A stretch of 64,000 nucleotides of DNA from Streptacidiphilus sp. 4-A2 (lineage in GTDB: Bacteria > Actinomycetota > Actinomycetes > Streptomycetales > Streptomycetaceae): positions 8,481,845 to 8,545,844 of the forward strand of contig JAAFYY010000001.1 in the NCBI GenBank assembly GCA_014284505.1, in the 5' to 3' direction. Within the stretch, counting starts at the first letter, position 1. Each line of letters opens with the position of its first letter. Both the position numbers and the translations under genes were made by a program. Below the pieces are notes generated by a model. The model saw only the letters and a program-made list of their open reading frames with translations. It ran no database searches and was not told where the DNA came from. This document shows positions 31,439 to 41,012 of the stretch, in pieces.

Positions 31439-33936
31439 ATGATCCCCATGTCCGCACTGACTCGCGCCGATGCCGTCGCCCGCCGCCTCCTCCTGGATGT
31501 CCACGACACCACCGTGGAACTGGATCTCACCAGAGGGGCCGAGGTCTTCGGCTCCACCACGGTGATCCGCTTCGCCTGCGCCGAGTCCGGCGCGGCGAGC
31601 TTCGTCGACGTCAAGCCGTCGCTGCTGCGCTCGGCCCGGCTCAACGGGCGCGAGCTCGACCCGGCCGCGCTCGCCGACGGCCGGCTGCCGCTGGACGGCC
31701 TGGAGCGCGAGAACGAGCTGCGGATCGAGGCCGACATGGCCTACTCGCGCACCGGTGAAGGCATGCACCGCTTCGTGGACCCCGCCGACGGCGAGGTCTA
31801 CGTCTACACCCAGGCCTTCCTGGACGACGGGCCGCGCATCTTCGCCGCCTTCGACCAGCCCGACCTCAAGTCCGTGCACCACGTCTCGGTCACCGCCCCG
31901 CCGGAGTGGACCGTGGTCGGCAACAGCGTGGTGAGCCGCACGAGGGCGACCGCTGGGAGTTTCGCACCCACCCAGCCGATCAGCAGCTACCTGCTCTGCG
32001 TGGTCGCCGGACCACTGCACTCGGTGCTCAGCGAGCACGACGGCATCCCCCTCGGCCTGCACTGCCGCCGCTCGCTCGCGCCCTACCTGGACGCCGACGC
32101 GGCGGAGATCCTGGAAACCACCCGGCAGAGCTTCGACCACTACCACCAGATCTTCGAGCACCGGTACCCCTTCGACTCCTACGACCAGTGCTTCGTACCG
32201 GAGTTCAACGCCGGGGCGATGGAGAACCCGGGCTGCGTGACCTTCCGCGACGAGTTCGTCTTCCGCTCCGCCGTCACCGACAACCAGCGCGAGGTCCGCG
32301 CCATGGTGGTTGCCCACGAGATGGCACACATGTGGTTCGGCGACCTGGTCACCATGCGCTGGTGGGACGACCTGTGGCTGAACGAGTCCTTCGCCGAGTA
32401 CCTCGGCCACGAGACCATCGCCCAGGCCACCCGCTTCACCGGCGTGTGGACCGGCTTCGCCTGCGTCCGCAAGTCCTGGGGCTACGACGCCGACCAGCGT
32501 CCGTCCACCCACCCGGTGGCCCCGCTGGACGTCGCCGACTCCGCCCAGGCCCTGCAGAACTTCGACGGCATCTCCTACTCCAAGGGCGCCTCGCTGCTGC
32601 GGCAACTGGTCGCCTTCATCGGTGAGGAGGACTTCCTCAAGGGCCTCAACGAGCACTTCCGCAAGCACGCCTTCGGCAACGCAACCCTGGACGACCTGCT
32701 CGACTCCCTCGCCGACGCCACCGACCGGGACGTCCGCGCGTGGGCCGACAGCTGGCTGCGCACCACCGGCGTGGACACCCTGCGGCCCGACGCCGAGGGC
32801 ATCCAGCACACACCCCCCGACGGCAGCCCGCGCCCGCACCGGATCACCGCGGCGACCTACGACCGGGCCCCGGACGGCCGGCTGACCGTCGGCTCCAGGC
32901 TCCAACTCGACCTGCCCGGCGAGTCGTTCACCCGCTGGGCCGACCCGGCCCTGGCCGACTGCGACCTGCTGCTGCTCAACGACACCGACCTCGGCTACGC
33001 CAAAGTCCGCTTCACCGAACGTTCTTGGCAGACCGTCAGGGAAACCCTCGGCCAGGTGCCCGACCCGCTGGCCCGGGCGGTGCTCTGGAACGCCGCCCGC
33101 GACCTGGTCCGTGACGCGGAGATCGACCCCGCCGAGTTCCTGGAACTGGTCGCCGCGCACCTGCCCGGCGAGGAGTCCGCGCACATCGTCGAGGCGGTGC
33201 TCGGCTACGCCCGGAACACCGTCGCCGACAGCTACGTCTCCCTGGAGCGCCGCCCGGCCGCACTGGCGGTGCTGGTCGACGTCTGCCGGGCGCTGCTGCG
33301 CCGCACCGAGGGCGGCTCGGACAGCTCCGGGCTGCGGCTGCTGGCGGTGCGCGGGCTGATCGACGCCACCCACACCCCGGTGGAGGTTGCCGAGCTCCAG
33401 CAGTGGCTGGCGGAGGACACCGTCCCCGGCGGCCCGGTGCTCGACCCGGAGCTGCGCTGGCAGCTGCTGGCGCGGCTGTGCGTCCTCGGCGCGGCCACCG
33501 CCGAGGACGTGGACGCGGAGCTGCGGCGCGACCCCAGCGCCACCGGCGAGCAGGGCGCCGCCCGCTGCCGCGCCTCGCTGCCGGAGCCGGCCGCCAAGGA
33601 GGCAGCCTGGCAGCTGGTGTTCCACAGCGACGTCTCCAACTACATCGTCGAGGCCGCCGCGAGCGGCCTGTGGCGGCCCGAGCACGCGGACCTGCTGGGC
33701 GACCGTCCGCAGCGCTTCTTCGATGAGGCGGCCCAGGCCGGTGCCCGGCGCGCCCGGCGCTGGCCGGGGTGCTGGGGCGCCTGGGCTTCCCGGCGTTCTC
33801 GGCGGTGCCGGCCACCCTGGCCGCCGGTGAGGCCTGCCTGCGCCGGGACGACCTGACCGCGGCCACCCGGCGCTCGCTGGAGGACCGGCTCGACGACCTG
33901 CGCCGGGCGCTGCGGGTCCGCGAGGGCGCCAAGTGA
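31439..33936 (+). CDS. pepN: Aminopeptidase N
   Basis: An M1-family zinc aminopeptidase of about 832 residues that trims N-terminal residues from peptides in the cytosol. Visible are the exopeptidase motif GAMENPGCVTF and the zinc site VVAHEMAHMWFGDLVTMRWW with downstream Glu in LNESFAEYLG. The frame is garbled between about 31941 and 31968 by two opposite indels, which restore the frame, and breaks again near 33770, after which AGVLGRLGFPAFSAVPATLA leads to the stop at 33936. ATG 31448 is an alternative start. The stop overlaps the next gene's GTG. Confidence 0.92.
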
Positions 33937-35073
33937 GCGCCCCGGCAGCCCCGGAGGCAGCCCCGGGCGCACCGGCAGCTCCGGGCGCCCCGGTACTGCG
34001 GATCAAGGGCCGGGTGCTGGTCGGCCCGGAGGAGGTCAGGGACGACCTGTGGGTGGTCGACGGCCGGATCAGCTACGACCGCCCGGCCACCGCCAGGGAC
34101 GTGCGCACGCTCCAGGGCTGGGCGCTGCCCGGACTGGTCGATGCCCACTGCCATGTCGGCCTGGACGCCCACGGCCCGGTCGACGACGCCACCAGCGAGA
34201 AGCAGGCGCTGACCGACCGGGAGGCCGGCGCGCTGCTGCTGCGCGACGCCGGTTCCCCCTCCGACACCCGCTGGGTGGACGACCGTGAGGACCTGCCGCG
34301 GATCATCCGGGCCGGCCGCCACATCGCCCGCACCCGCCGCTACATCCGCAACTACGCCCACGAGATCGAGCCCGGTGACCTGGCCGCCTACGTCCGCGCC
34401 GAGGCGCGCCGAGGCGACGGCTGGGTGAAGCTGGTCGGCGACTGGATCGACCGCGACAGCGGCGACCTGGCGGCCTGCTGGCCGCGCTGGGCGCTGGACG
34501 AGGCCATGGCAGCGGCGCACGCCGAGGGCGCGCGGGTCACCGCGCACTGCTTCAGCGAGGACTCGCTGACCGACCTGGTCGAGGCGGGCATCGACTGCAT
34601 CGAGCACGCCACCGGCCTGACCGAGGAAACCCTGCCGCTGTTCGTGGAGCGTGGCGTCGCCATCGTCCCGACCCTGGTCAACATCGCCACCTTCCCCGGG
34701 ATCGCCGACAACGGCGCGGCCAAGTTCCCGGCGTACGCGGCTCACATGCGCGCCCTGCATGCCCGCCGCTACGCCACCGTCGCGGCGGCGTACGACGCCG
34801 GCGTGCGGCGTGCCGATCTTCACCGGCACCGACGCCGGCGGGTCACTGCCGCACGGGCTGGTCGCGCACGAGGTCGCCGAACTCGTCACGGCGGGGCCCC
34901 CGCTGGCCGCCCTCTCCGCCGCCACCTGGTCCGCCCGCGCCTGGCTCGGCCGCCCCGCCCTCGCCGAGGGCGCCCCGGCCGACCTGGTCCTCTACCCCGA
35001 AGACCCCCGCGCCGACGTCCGCGTCCTGACCGCCCCCACCGCCGTCATCCTCCGCGGCCGCGTCACGGCCTGA
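33933..35073 (+). CDS. Amidohydrolase family protein
   Basis: About 380 residues of a metal-dependent amidohydrolase. The sequence shows the first metal motif H-x-H in VDAHCHVGLD, a lysine in GDGWVKLVGDWID, metal-ligand His in GARVTAHCFSED and CIEHATGLTEE, and the catalytic Asp in IFTGTDAGGSLPHGLVAHEV. That last segment lies beyond a one-base insertion near 34812. The closing strands (APADLVLYPEDPRAD, AVILRGRVTA) are typical of imidazolonepropionase/dipeptidase-like members. Substrate unknown. GTG 33933 overlaps the pepN stop, so the pair may be co-expressed in peptide turnover. Confidence 0.87.
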
Positions 35074-35086
35074 CCGGGGACCGATG

Positions 35087-35146
35087 GCAGTCGCGGCGGG
35101 ACGGCCGGACGTCGGCAGCGGCGATCCGGATGTCCGCCGCGACTGC
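35087..35146 (+). terminator. Hairpin after the amidohydrolase gene
   Basis: GCAGTCGCGGCGG pairs over 13 bp with CCGCCGCGACTGC; the enclosed 34 bases can fold further. It begins 14 bp after the stop codon. Confidence 0.55.
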
Positions 35147-35252
35147 GGGGCGGGTGGCGGTCGGTGGCGTGGTGCTTGCGGGGAGCGGTTGGCAGGGGGT
35201 TTCTGGCTGTTCTTCCCTTCGGGCTCGGGCGGGGCGATGGCATCATGGCTGG

Positions 35253-35996
35253 ATGACGAGCCGGGCCCAGCGCAGGAGGCGCCCTCAGCCGGGTCCGAAG
35301 AAGCGGCCCGTGCTGCCACCCTCGAAGCGGGATGCCCGGGGCATCGCCGCTGAGGCGGAACTGCTCGCCCGTGCCGGGGTGCACGGCGTTCCGGCGGCGC
35401 AATCGGTGCGGCGGAGACGTGTGGGCTACCTCGTCGTCGGTGCGTTCGCGGTGGCGGGCATCCTGGTGCCCGGTCTGCTGGAGCGGTTCGGGGCGATTCA
35501 CGGCGGCGCGCCCGCGGCGGGGATTCTGGTCGGGTTCGTCGTGTGGATGGCGCTGGAGTGGATACCCCAGGGCACGCGAGCAGTCAGCCACGGCCAACCC
35601 GACGCGGACCTGGTCACGGCCATGACCCTGACCGGACTGCGCACGGTGGACCTCGACCGGTTGGACCGGGTACGCCGGTTCCGCGCCAGGGGCCGGAACA
35701 GCTGGAGCGACCTCATCGAGGTCCGGGACCGGTCCGGCGTGGGCTTCCGGTTCTCCGACGCGGAGCTCGTCGACCGCGTCGGCGCGGCCGTGCGCAGGGC
35801 CCGGGCGACGCGGGACCCCTCCGTGCCGCCGGTCCAGGTGTCGCCCTTCGCGGCGGTCCGGCTCGGACTGACGCCGCCGCCCGACTCCGACGAACGCTTC
35901 AGACGGGCCGGCGTCGACGTCGTGGTCGGCGTCCTTGTGCCGTTCTGCGTCATTCTGTTCGGCACGCTCGTTGCCTGGCTGGTCGCGTCCGCCTGA
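35253..35996 (+). CDS. Hypothetical membrane protein
   Basis: An intact 247-residue protein with a very basic N-terminus (RAQRRRRPQPGPKKRPVLPP), two adjacent TM spans (VGYLVVGAFAVAGILVPGLL and a second within GGAPAAGILVGFVVWMALEW), a cytoplasmic domain of about 110 residues (RVRRFRARGRNSWSDLIEVR) and a final TM (VVVGVLVPFCVILFGTLVAW). The N-terminal pattern is common among streptomycete membrane proteins of unknown role. ATG 35253 lies just after a GGATGGC-type sequence and is uncertain. Confidence 0.7.
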   Translation: MTSRAQRRRRPQPGPKKRPVLPPSKRDARGIAAEAELLARAGVHGVPAAQSVRRRRVGYLVVGAFAVAGILVPGLLERFGAIHGGAPAAGILVGFVVWMALEWIPQGTRAVSHGQPDADLVTAMTLTGLRTVDLDRLDRVRRFRARGRNSWSDLIEVRDRSGVGFRFSDAELVDRVGAAVRRARATRDPSVPPVQVSPFAAVRLGLTPPPDSDERFRRAGVDVVVGVLVPFCVILFGTLVAWLVASA

Positions 35997-36017
35997 ACAC
36001 GGCACGGGGGACGCAGG

Positions 36018-36753
36018 TCAGGGGCTGCGGCGGTGGCGGAGGGAGCGGAGCCAGGTGGCGGGGTTCCAGGCGGGGGCGTGGCCCAGGGTGGGGGTAGCAG
36101 GCGAAGCCGATCAGGGCGGCGCTCAGGTGGCCGACGTCGGTGAAGGTGCGGCCGCTGATCAGGGCGGTGCCGTACCAGAGCAGGACCACGGCGGCGTACG
36201 GGTAGCGCCAGGGCGTGGCGATCCGGTAGGCGAGTACCGCCTGGGCCCCGGCGAGGGCGTAACTCACGCCCACGTCCAGGGTGTTGACGGCGGAGGCGGG
36301 CGCCCGGCCGTGGTGGATCGCCCAGTAGAGCACGCCCTCGCTGATGTAGGTGGCGCCGACGTGGGCCAGGGCGATCACCAGCAGCCAGCGCAGGGTGCCC
36401 AGCCAGCGTTCGACCGGCACATGGAACAGGTTGTAGAGCACGAGATAGCCGAGCCAGCTGCCGCCGTCCAGCCACAGCGCGCTCAGGAACAGCACCCGTA
36501 CCGGGTCGGTGGAGAGCTGGTGCAGGTTGGTCGAGCGGCGGCGCAGGAAGGCGTTGGCGAACTTCGGGTTGATGTGGTGCATCAACGCCGTGGTGAACAG
36601 CAACACCAGCAGCCACAGGAAGGTCCCGGGCGCGCGCCGGATGTAGTCCCAGACGCAGGTGAGGAACCGGTGCGGCCGGGACGGCGGCTCCTTGTGCTCG
36701 GTGACCATGCGATCAGTCTGCCGTGATGGTTCTGCTTTGTCATGAATCGTCAC
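36018..36753 (-). CDS. Rhomboid-like membrane protein
   Basis: About 244 residues with six TM spans. It has the rhomboid layout: HHINPKFANAFLRRRSTNLH, then LDGGSWLGYLVLYNLFHVPV, a helix with LDVGVSYALAGAQAVLAYR and a last helix TDVGHLSAALIGFACY. The usual GxSG serine motif reads GVSY here, and the catalytic His position is present in VGHLSA, so protease activity is uncertain. An extra C near 36095 shifts the end; the natural C-terminus is NPATWLRSLRHRSP. Start could be ATG 36753 or ATG 36708; neither has a good ribosome site. It is divergent from ung. Confidence 0.75.
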
Positions 36754-36793
36754 TGCGGACGGCGGGCCCCGGATGGCGCATTAGAGTGATCCC

Positions 36794-37471
36794 ATGGCTG
36801 CGCGACCGCTGAATGAGATCGTCGAACCCGGCTGGGCCAAGGCCCTGGAACCCGTGGCGGGGCAGATCGCCGTCATGGGCGACTTCCTGCGGGCGGAGAT
36901 AGCGGCCGGGCGGACCTACCTGCCGGCCGGGTCGAACGTACTGCGGGCCTTCCAGCAGCCTTTCGACCAGGTGCGGGTGCTGATCATGGGTCAGGATCCG
37001 TACCCCACGCCCGGGCACGCGGTCGGGCTGAGTTTCTCGGTCGGGCCGGAGGTCAGGCCGCTGCCGGGGAGCCTGGTCAACGTGTTCCAGGAGTACCAGC
37101 AGGACCTGGGGCTGCCCGCGCCCGGCAACGGGGATCTGACGCCATGGACCCAGAACGGGGTGCTGCTGCTCAACCGGGCGCTGACCACCGCGCCGCGCAA
37201 GCCGGCCGCGCACCGGGGGAAGGGCTGGGAGGCCGTGACCGAGCAGGCGATCCGGGCGCTGGTGGCCCGGGGTACGCCGCTGGTGGCCATCCTCTGGGGC
37301 CGGGACGCCCGCAATCTGCGTCCGCTGCTCGACCCCTTCCCGAGTGTGGAGTCGGCGCACCCGAGTCCGATGTCCGCCGACCGGGGCTTCTTCGGCTCCC
37401 GCCCGTTCAGCCGGGCCAACGATCTGCTGGTCAAGCAGGGCGGGGAGCCGGTGGACTGGCGTCTGCCGTGA
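36794..37471 (+). CDS. ung: Uracil-DNA glycosylase
   Basis: An intact 225-residue family 1 UDG that removes uracil from DNA at the start of base-excision repair. The water-activating loop is VLIMGQDPYPTPGHAVGLSF (catalytic Asp), the uracil-specificity Asn is in GVLLLNRALT, and the minor-groove loop reads ESAHPSPMSADRGFFGSRPF. The start ATGGCTGCG at 36794 is the only reasonable one. It stands alone and ends in a terminator hairpin. Confidence 0.96.
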   Translation: MAARPLNEIVEPGWAKALEPVAGQIAVMGDFLRAEIAAGRTYLPAGSNVLRAFQQPFDQVRVLIMGQDPYPTPGHAVGLSFSVGPEVRPLPGSLVNVFQEYQQDLGLPAPGNGDLTPWTQNGVLLLNRALTTAPRKPAAHRGKGWEAVTEQAIRALVARGTPLVAILWGRDARNLRPLLDPFPSVESAHPSPMSADRGFFGSRPFSRANDLLVKQGGEPVDWRLP

Positions 37472-37473
37472 AC

Positions 37474-37532
37474 CGCAGCCCTGCCCTCCCCCTCCTGGCA
37501 CGCCGGCGCGGCCAGGGGGCAGGACTGCGGAG
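37474..37532. terminator. Hairpin between ung and the secreted-protein gene
   Basis: An imperfect stem pairs CCGCAG and the following CTGCC/CCTGGC blocks with GGCCAGGGGGCAG and CTGCGG downstream. It lies between convergent genes and probably serves both. Confidence 0.5.
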
Positions 37533-37555
37533 TTCAGGTGGGCCTCAGCCGGGGC

Positions 37556-38468
37556 TCAGGCGGCGCGGTCGACGGTCAGTCGCTGGAATGACCCGATGCG
37601 CAGTTCGGGGCTGTTCAGCATGAGGTCGGCCCAGGTGCTGCCGGCGGCAGCCTGGTACCGGGTCAGTCGGACGCGGAGCCGGAAGGTGTCCGTCGCGCCG
37701 TCGGCCAGACCACCGGGAACGGTGATGCGCTCAACGGCCTGCCAGTGGCCCCGGGTTGCCGAGCCGACCCACTCGTCCAGTGCCAGCCCGACCCCGTTCG
37801 GGGCGATCAACTGGGGCTGTATGTCCAGCGGCTGAGCGATCCGGGCGCCGGTGCGGTTGGTGACGGTGAAGGTCTCCTCGGCCGGGTGGCCGGGCGCGAC
37901 CTTCGTACCGCCGGTGAGCGACTCGTTGACGGGACCCCGGTCCTGGCGGTACCGACCGGGAAGGACACCAGCTGCTTGGTGATCACGAAGGGGTTCTGGC
38001 TCAGCACGTACACCTCGAAGCCGAAGCCGGTGTCGTTCACCGGCCACGCCCTGGTCGCCTCCAGCGACACCTTCCAGGTGAAGGTGGTGTGCGCGGGATG
38101 TGGACGACCCCCCAGGTGTCGAGGGTGGTCGGCGTGGCGGGCGTTCCGGCCGTCGGGGTCAGCCGCACGGAGACGTCGCGGGTGTCCAGCTGGAGCCAAC
38201 CGGTCGGCCACAACGTCATGTTGTCGGTGAACTGCTCGGCCTCGCCGGTGGTGTTGCTGACCTTCATGACCGCAACTCCGGTCGAACCGCCCGGCGTGAG
38301 CCGCTGGTTCGGGTTCTGCTTCACCAACGAGAGCACCAGCGGCTGCGGCGGTGCGGCGCGGGGTGCGGCGGCGGACGCGGCGTCTGCCGTTGCGGCTGCC
38401 GTGCCGAGCGTGAGCAGCCCGGAGGCCAGGGCCAGGCCCGTGGCAAGGAATCGGGTGCGGAAGGACAC
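37556..38468 (-). CDS. Secreted beta-rich protein of unknown function
   Basis: About 304 residues with a clear Sec signal peptide (FLATGLALASGLLTLGTAAA, then ADAAS). The mature protein has repeated Ig-like beta strands: MKVSNTTGEAEQFTDNMTLW, TTFTWKVSLEATRAWPVNDT, ETFTVTNRTGARIAQPLDIQ, and ends LRIGSFQRLTVDRAA. Frames change near 38095 and 37940. It is probably a cell-surface or extracellular protein. It lies downstream of a sigma/anti-sigma pair on the same strand and may be part of that unit or its regulon. Confidence 0.72.
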
Positions 38469-38516
38469 GTGGTTCTCCTTATCGGCTTGGACACGTGGGA
38501 TATGCGTGGTGCGGGT

Positions 38517-39595
38517 TCAGCGCAGCACGTCGGTGGTCCAGTTCTGCGGGTCGGGGCCGAGCACGGTCACCCGCTTGAGGAGGCCCTGTAGCCCCCGATG
38601 GCGGTCAGGGCGCGCGGCAGCTTGCCGGACCCCTCGTGGTCGATGCGGTAGAGCATGCCGTTGGCCTCGGCCCATACCGTGGTCTGGTCCGGGGTGTTGA
38701 AGTTCTCAGGCGCGGTGACGTACTGGCTGACGGAGACGCCGAAGCGGTAGCCGGAGACGGCGAATTCGACGTCGAATCCCCAGCCGTGCATGTTCAGCTC
38801 CTGGACGGCATCGGCCGACAGATTGAAGGTGCCGACCTGGGTCGGCACCGGCCAGCCGCTGATGTAGAACGGCAGGGGGACGGGCCGGGTGCCCAGCGTG
38901 ATGCCGGCGGCTGTGCGCAGCATGGTCTGTTCCAGCCCCTGAGCGGGGAAGCCGGAGGCGGTGAGCTCGGCCCATCGGCCGTCGGCGGTCCGCCAGCGCA
39001 GCATCGGCCGGTCGTCGTCGAGGGCGTCCGTGGCAGAGGAACTGGCCCAGTACGCCTGACGTCCGTCGACGTCCGGCGCCGGGATGTGGTGGCTCTTGGG
39101 CGGCGGCGAGCCGGGCTGTCCGGTTACTCCCTGCCCCACCGGGACGGTCGGTGTCAGGCCATCGGATACAGATACAGGGTCAGCATGGGACGTACGGTGC
39201 GTCCGGTCGCGGGTGTGGCCCCCAGGGCGACCGCGTCGACGGGCATGCCGAATCCCAGTCTCGTGTAGCCCCAGTAGCCGTCCGCGGTCACGCCCGGCGG
39301 CAGCCAGCCGAAGCCCCGGTCACCGTCGCCGGGTCGTGCGGCGAGGCGGAGCCCGTCCAGTGCGGGGAGCGGGGAGGGCGGGAGGTGCCGGGCTGTGGTG
39401 GGTCAGTGCCGCGGCGGTTCCCACCGAGGCCGCGACCAGGGCCAGTACCGCGCCGCCGGCGACCAGTCGGCGCCGGAGGCGCAGGCGGCGGCCGTCGCGG
39501 ATGGCCCGACAGGTGTCCATGCCGGAGGGAGGCGCGGGCGATTCCGCCAGGTCGTCCAGCACGGATGCGAGCAACTGCTGGTCTTCACCTGTCAT
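38517..39595 (-). CDS. Anti-sigma-like membrane protein with large extracytoplasmic domain
   Basis: Joining frames (breaks near 39375, 39165 and 38590) gives about 360 residues. A cytoplasmic N-terminus (LLASVLDDLAESPAPPSGMD) precedes one TM helix (LVAGGAVLALVAASVGTAAA) and an outside domain of about 290 residues (GFGWLPPGVTADGYWGYTRL, LEQTMLRTAAGITLGTRPVP, GWGFDVEFAVSGYRFGVSVS), ending PDPQNWTTDVLR. ATG 39595 overlaps the sigma-factor stop (ATGA). Size, topology and coupling suggest it holds the sigma factor at the membrane and senses something outside; that is inference, since no named anti-sigma motif is visible. Confidence 0.75.
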
Positions 39596-40110
39596 TTCGA
39601 TGCACCTCCGATCGGTGTGGTGGGTTTGTGAGAGCTCAGCGAGCGGCGCAGCGCGTCGAGGCCTCGCGCTGTCTGGCTCTTCACCGTGCCCTCCGAGCAG
39701 CCCAGTTCGGCCGCGGTCTGCTCAACTGTCAGATCGCAGTAGTAACGCAGCACCACCGTCGCCCGCTGACGTGCGGGCAGGACAGCCAGGGCCTGGCGCA
39801 GGTCCAGGATGGCTTCCAGGTCGGTCTGTTCCGCGGGCCGTTCCGGGGCGCTGTGCAGCAGGACCCGCCGCCAGGGTGAACGCCGCTCCGCCAGGAACGT
39901 GTTCACCAGGACGGTGCGTGCGTAGCCGTCCAGGTTGTGCACGTCCAGCCGGTTCCAGCGGGCGTAGAGCTTGGTGATTGCCGCCTGCGCCAGATCGTCC
40001 GCCTGGTGCCAGTCCCCTGACAGCAGGTAGCCGAGCTTGCGCAGCCAGGGCCCCCGAGCGCTGACGTATTCGGCGAAATCGACGTCCTGATGCTGTCCCC
40101 ACGGGACCAC
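39592..40110 (-). CDS. SigE-family ECF RNA polymerase sigma factor
   Basis: 172 residues. Region 2 reads YLLSGDWHQADDLAQAAITK followed by LYARWNRL, and region 4 reads LPARQRATVVLRYYCDLTVE, QTAAELGCSEGTVKSQTARG and LDALRRSL. This is the SigE-like actinobacterial ECF group that pairs with a membrane protein encoded downstream. The start at GTG 40110 has GGGAG directly in front, too close for a normal spacer, so the true start may lie elsewhere or an indel intervenes. It is divergent from the GntR gene. Confidence 0.88.
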   Translation of the reverse strand: MVPWGQHQDVDFAEYVSARGPWLRKLGYLLSGDWHQADDLAQAAITKLYARWNRLDVHNLDGYARTVLVNTFLAERRSPWRRVLLHSAPERPAEQTDLEAILDLRQALAVLPARQRATVVLRYYCDLTVEQTAAELGCSEGTVKSQTARGLDALRRSLSSHKPTTPIGGASK

Positions 40111-40236
40111 CTCCCTTCACGCCTCACTGATGCCGGCGGGAGGCAATGCGTTGCATGCGTTTCGCGAGAACTTTTGACAGCAGCAAACATGGGATGTTCC
40201 CATCTTAGGCAGACTCAGCGGAAGGAACTCGGGATC

Positions 40237-41012
40237 ATGCCGTTGCACAGCGCCAGCCGCACCAACCTTGTCGACCTGGTGATCGAGCAGATGGAGAGAC
40301 TCATCGCCGACGGCGAGTGGGCCGTCGGCGCGAAGATCCCCGCCGAGCCCGCGCTGGTCGAGCAGCTCGCGGTGGGGCGGAACACCGTCCGCGAGGCGGT
40401 GCGCGCGCTGGTGCACACCGGGATGCTGGAGCCGCGCCAGGGCGACGGCACCTATGTGCGGGCCGGTAGCGGCTTCGGTGCGGCCGTGCAGCGCCGGCTG
40501 CGCCGGGCCGGGGCGCTGGAGGCCTACGAGGTGCGCGCCTGCCTGGAGCGCGACGCCGCCCGCATGCCGCCGAGCGCCGCACCGACGAGGACCTCGCCGC
40601 GCTGCGGGCCGCCCTCGACCGGCGCAGCCTGGCCTGGGAACGCGGCGAGGGGGCCGCGTTCGTCGACGCCGACCTGGAGTTCCACCGCGCGGTCACCGCC
40701 GCGGCGCACAACAGCGTGCTGGCCGAGCTGTACGAGCACTTCAGCGACGCGCTGCGGAGCAGCGTCCAGTCCGTCGTCGGCGCCCAGGTCCCCGACTCGG
40801 TACGGCACCAGCTCGACGCGCACCGGGCCATCCTCGACGCCATCGAGGCGCGGGACCCCGACGCTGCCGAGGCGGCCGTCGCCGGGCACCTCGCCGAGGG
40901 CATCGCCGCGCTGCGGGAGCAGAACCAGGTCGAGCAGAACCGGGCCGAGCAGGGCCGGGCCGGGCAGAACCGGGCCGGGCAGGGCGGGGGAGGCGGGGGC
41001 GATGACGAGTAG
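40237..41012 (+). CDS. GntR-family (FCD) regulator
   Basis: About 258 residues. The winged helix reads DLVIEQMERLIADGEWAVGA and LAVGRNTVREAVRALVHTGM, followed by QGDGTYVRAG, typical of GntR/FadR. After a lost base near 40567 the FCD ligand domain continues with ADLEFHRAVTAAAHNSVLAE, RHQLDAHRAILDAIEARDPD and AVAGHLAEGIAAL; these His/Asp residues usually bind a metal. The C-terminus is a low-complexity EQNRAEQGRAGQNRAGQ repeat. The following MFS gene starts within its stop region, so it likely regulates that transporter. Confidence 0.87.
40917..40985 (+). repeat. Imperfect tandem repeat in the 3' end of the GntR gene
   Basis: Short units of the type GAGCAGAACCGGGCC recur about four times and encode the Gln-Asn-Arg-Ala-Gly tail of the regulator. 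Such repeats change length easily by slippage. Confidence 0.7.

Noticed and set aside
30863..34006. 1047-residue minus-strand open frame across the TerD gene start and pepN
   Set aside because: Most of it is antisense to aminopeptidase N with intact HEMAH and GAMEN motifs on the other strand. Only the last part, at about 30863-31234, is real TerD sequence.
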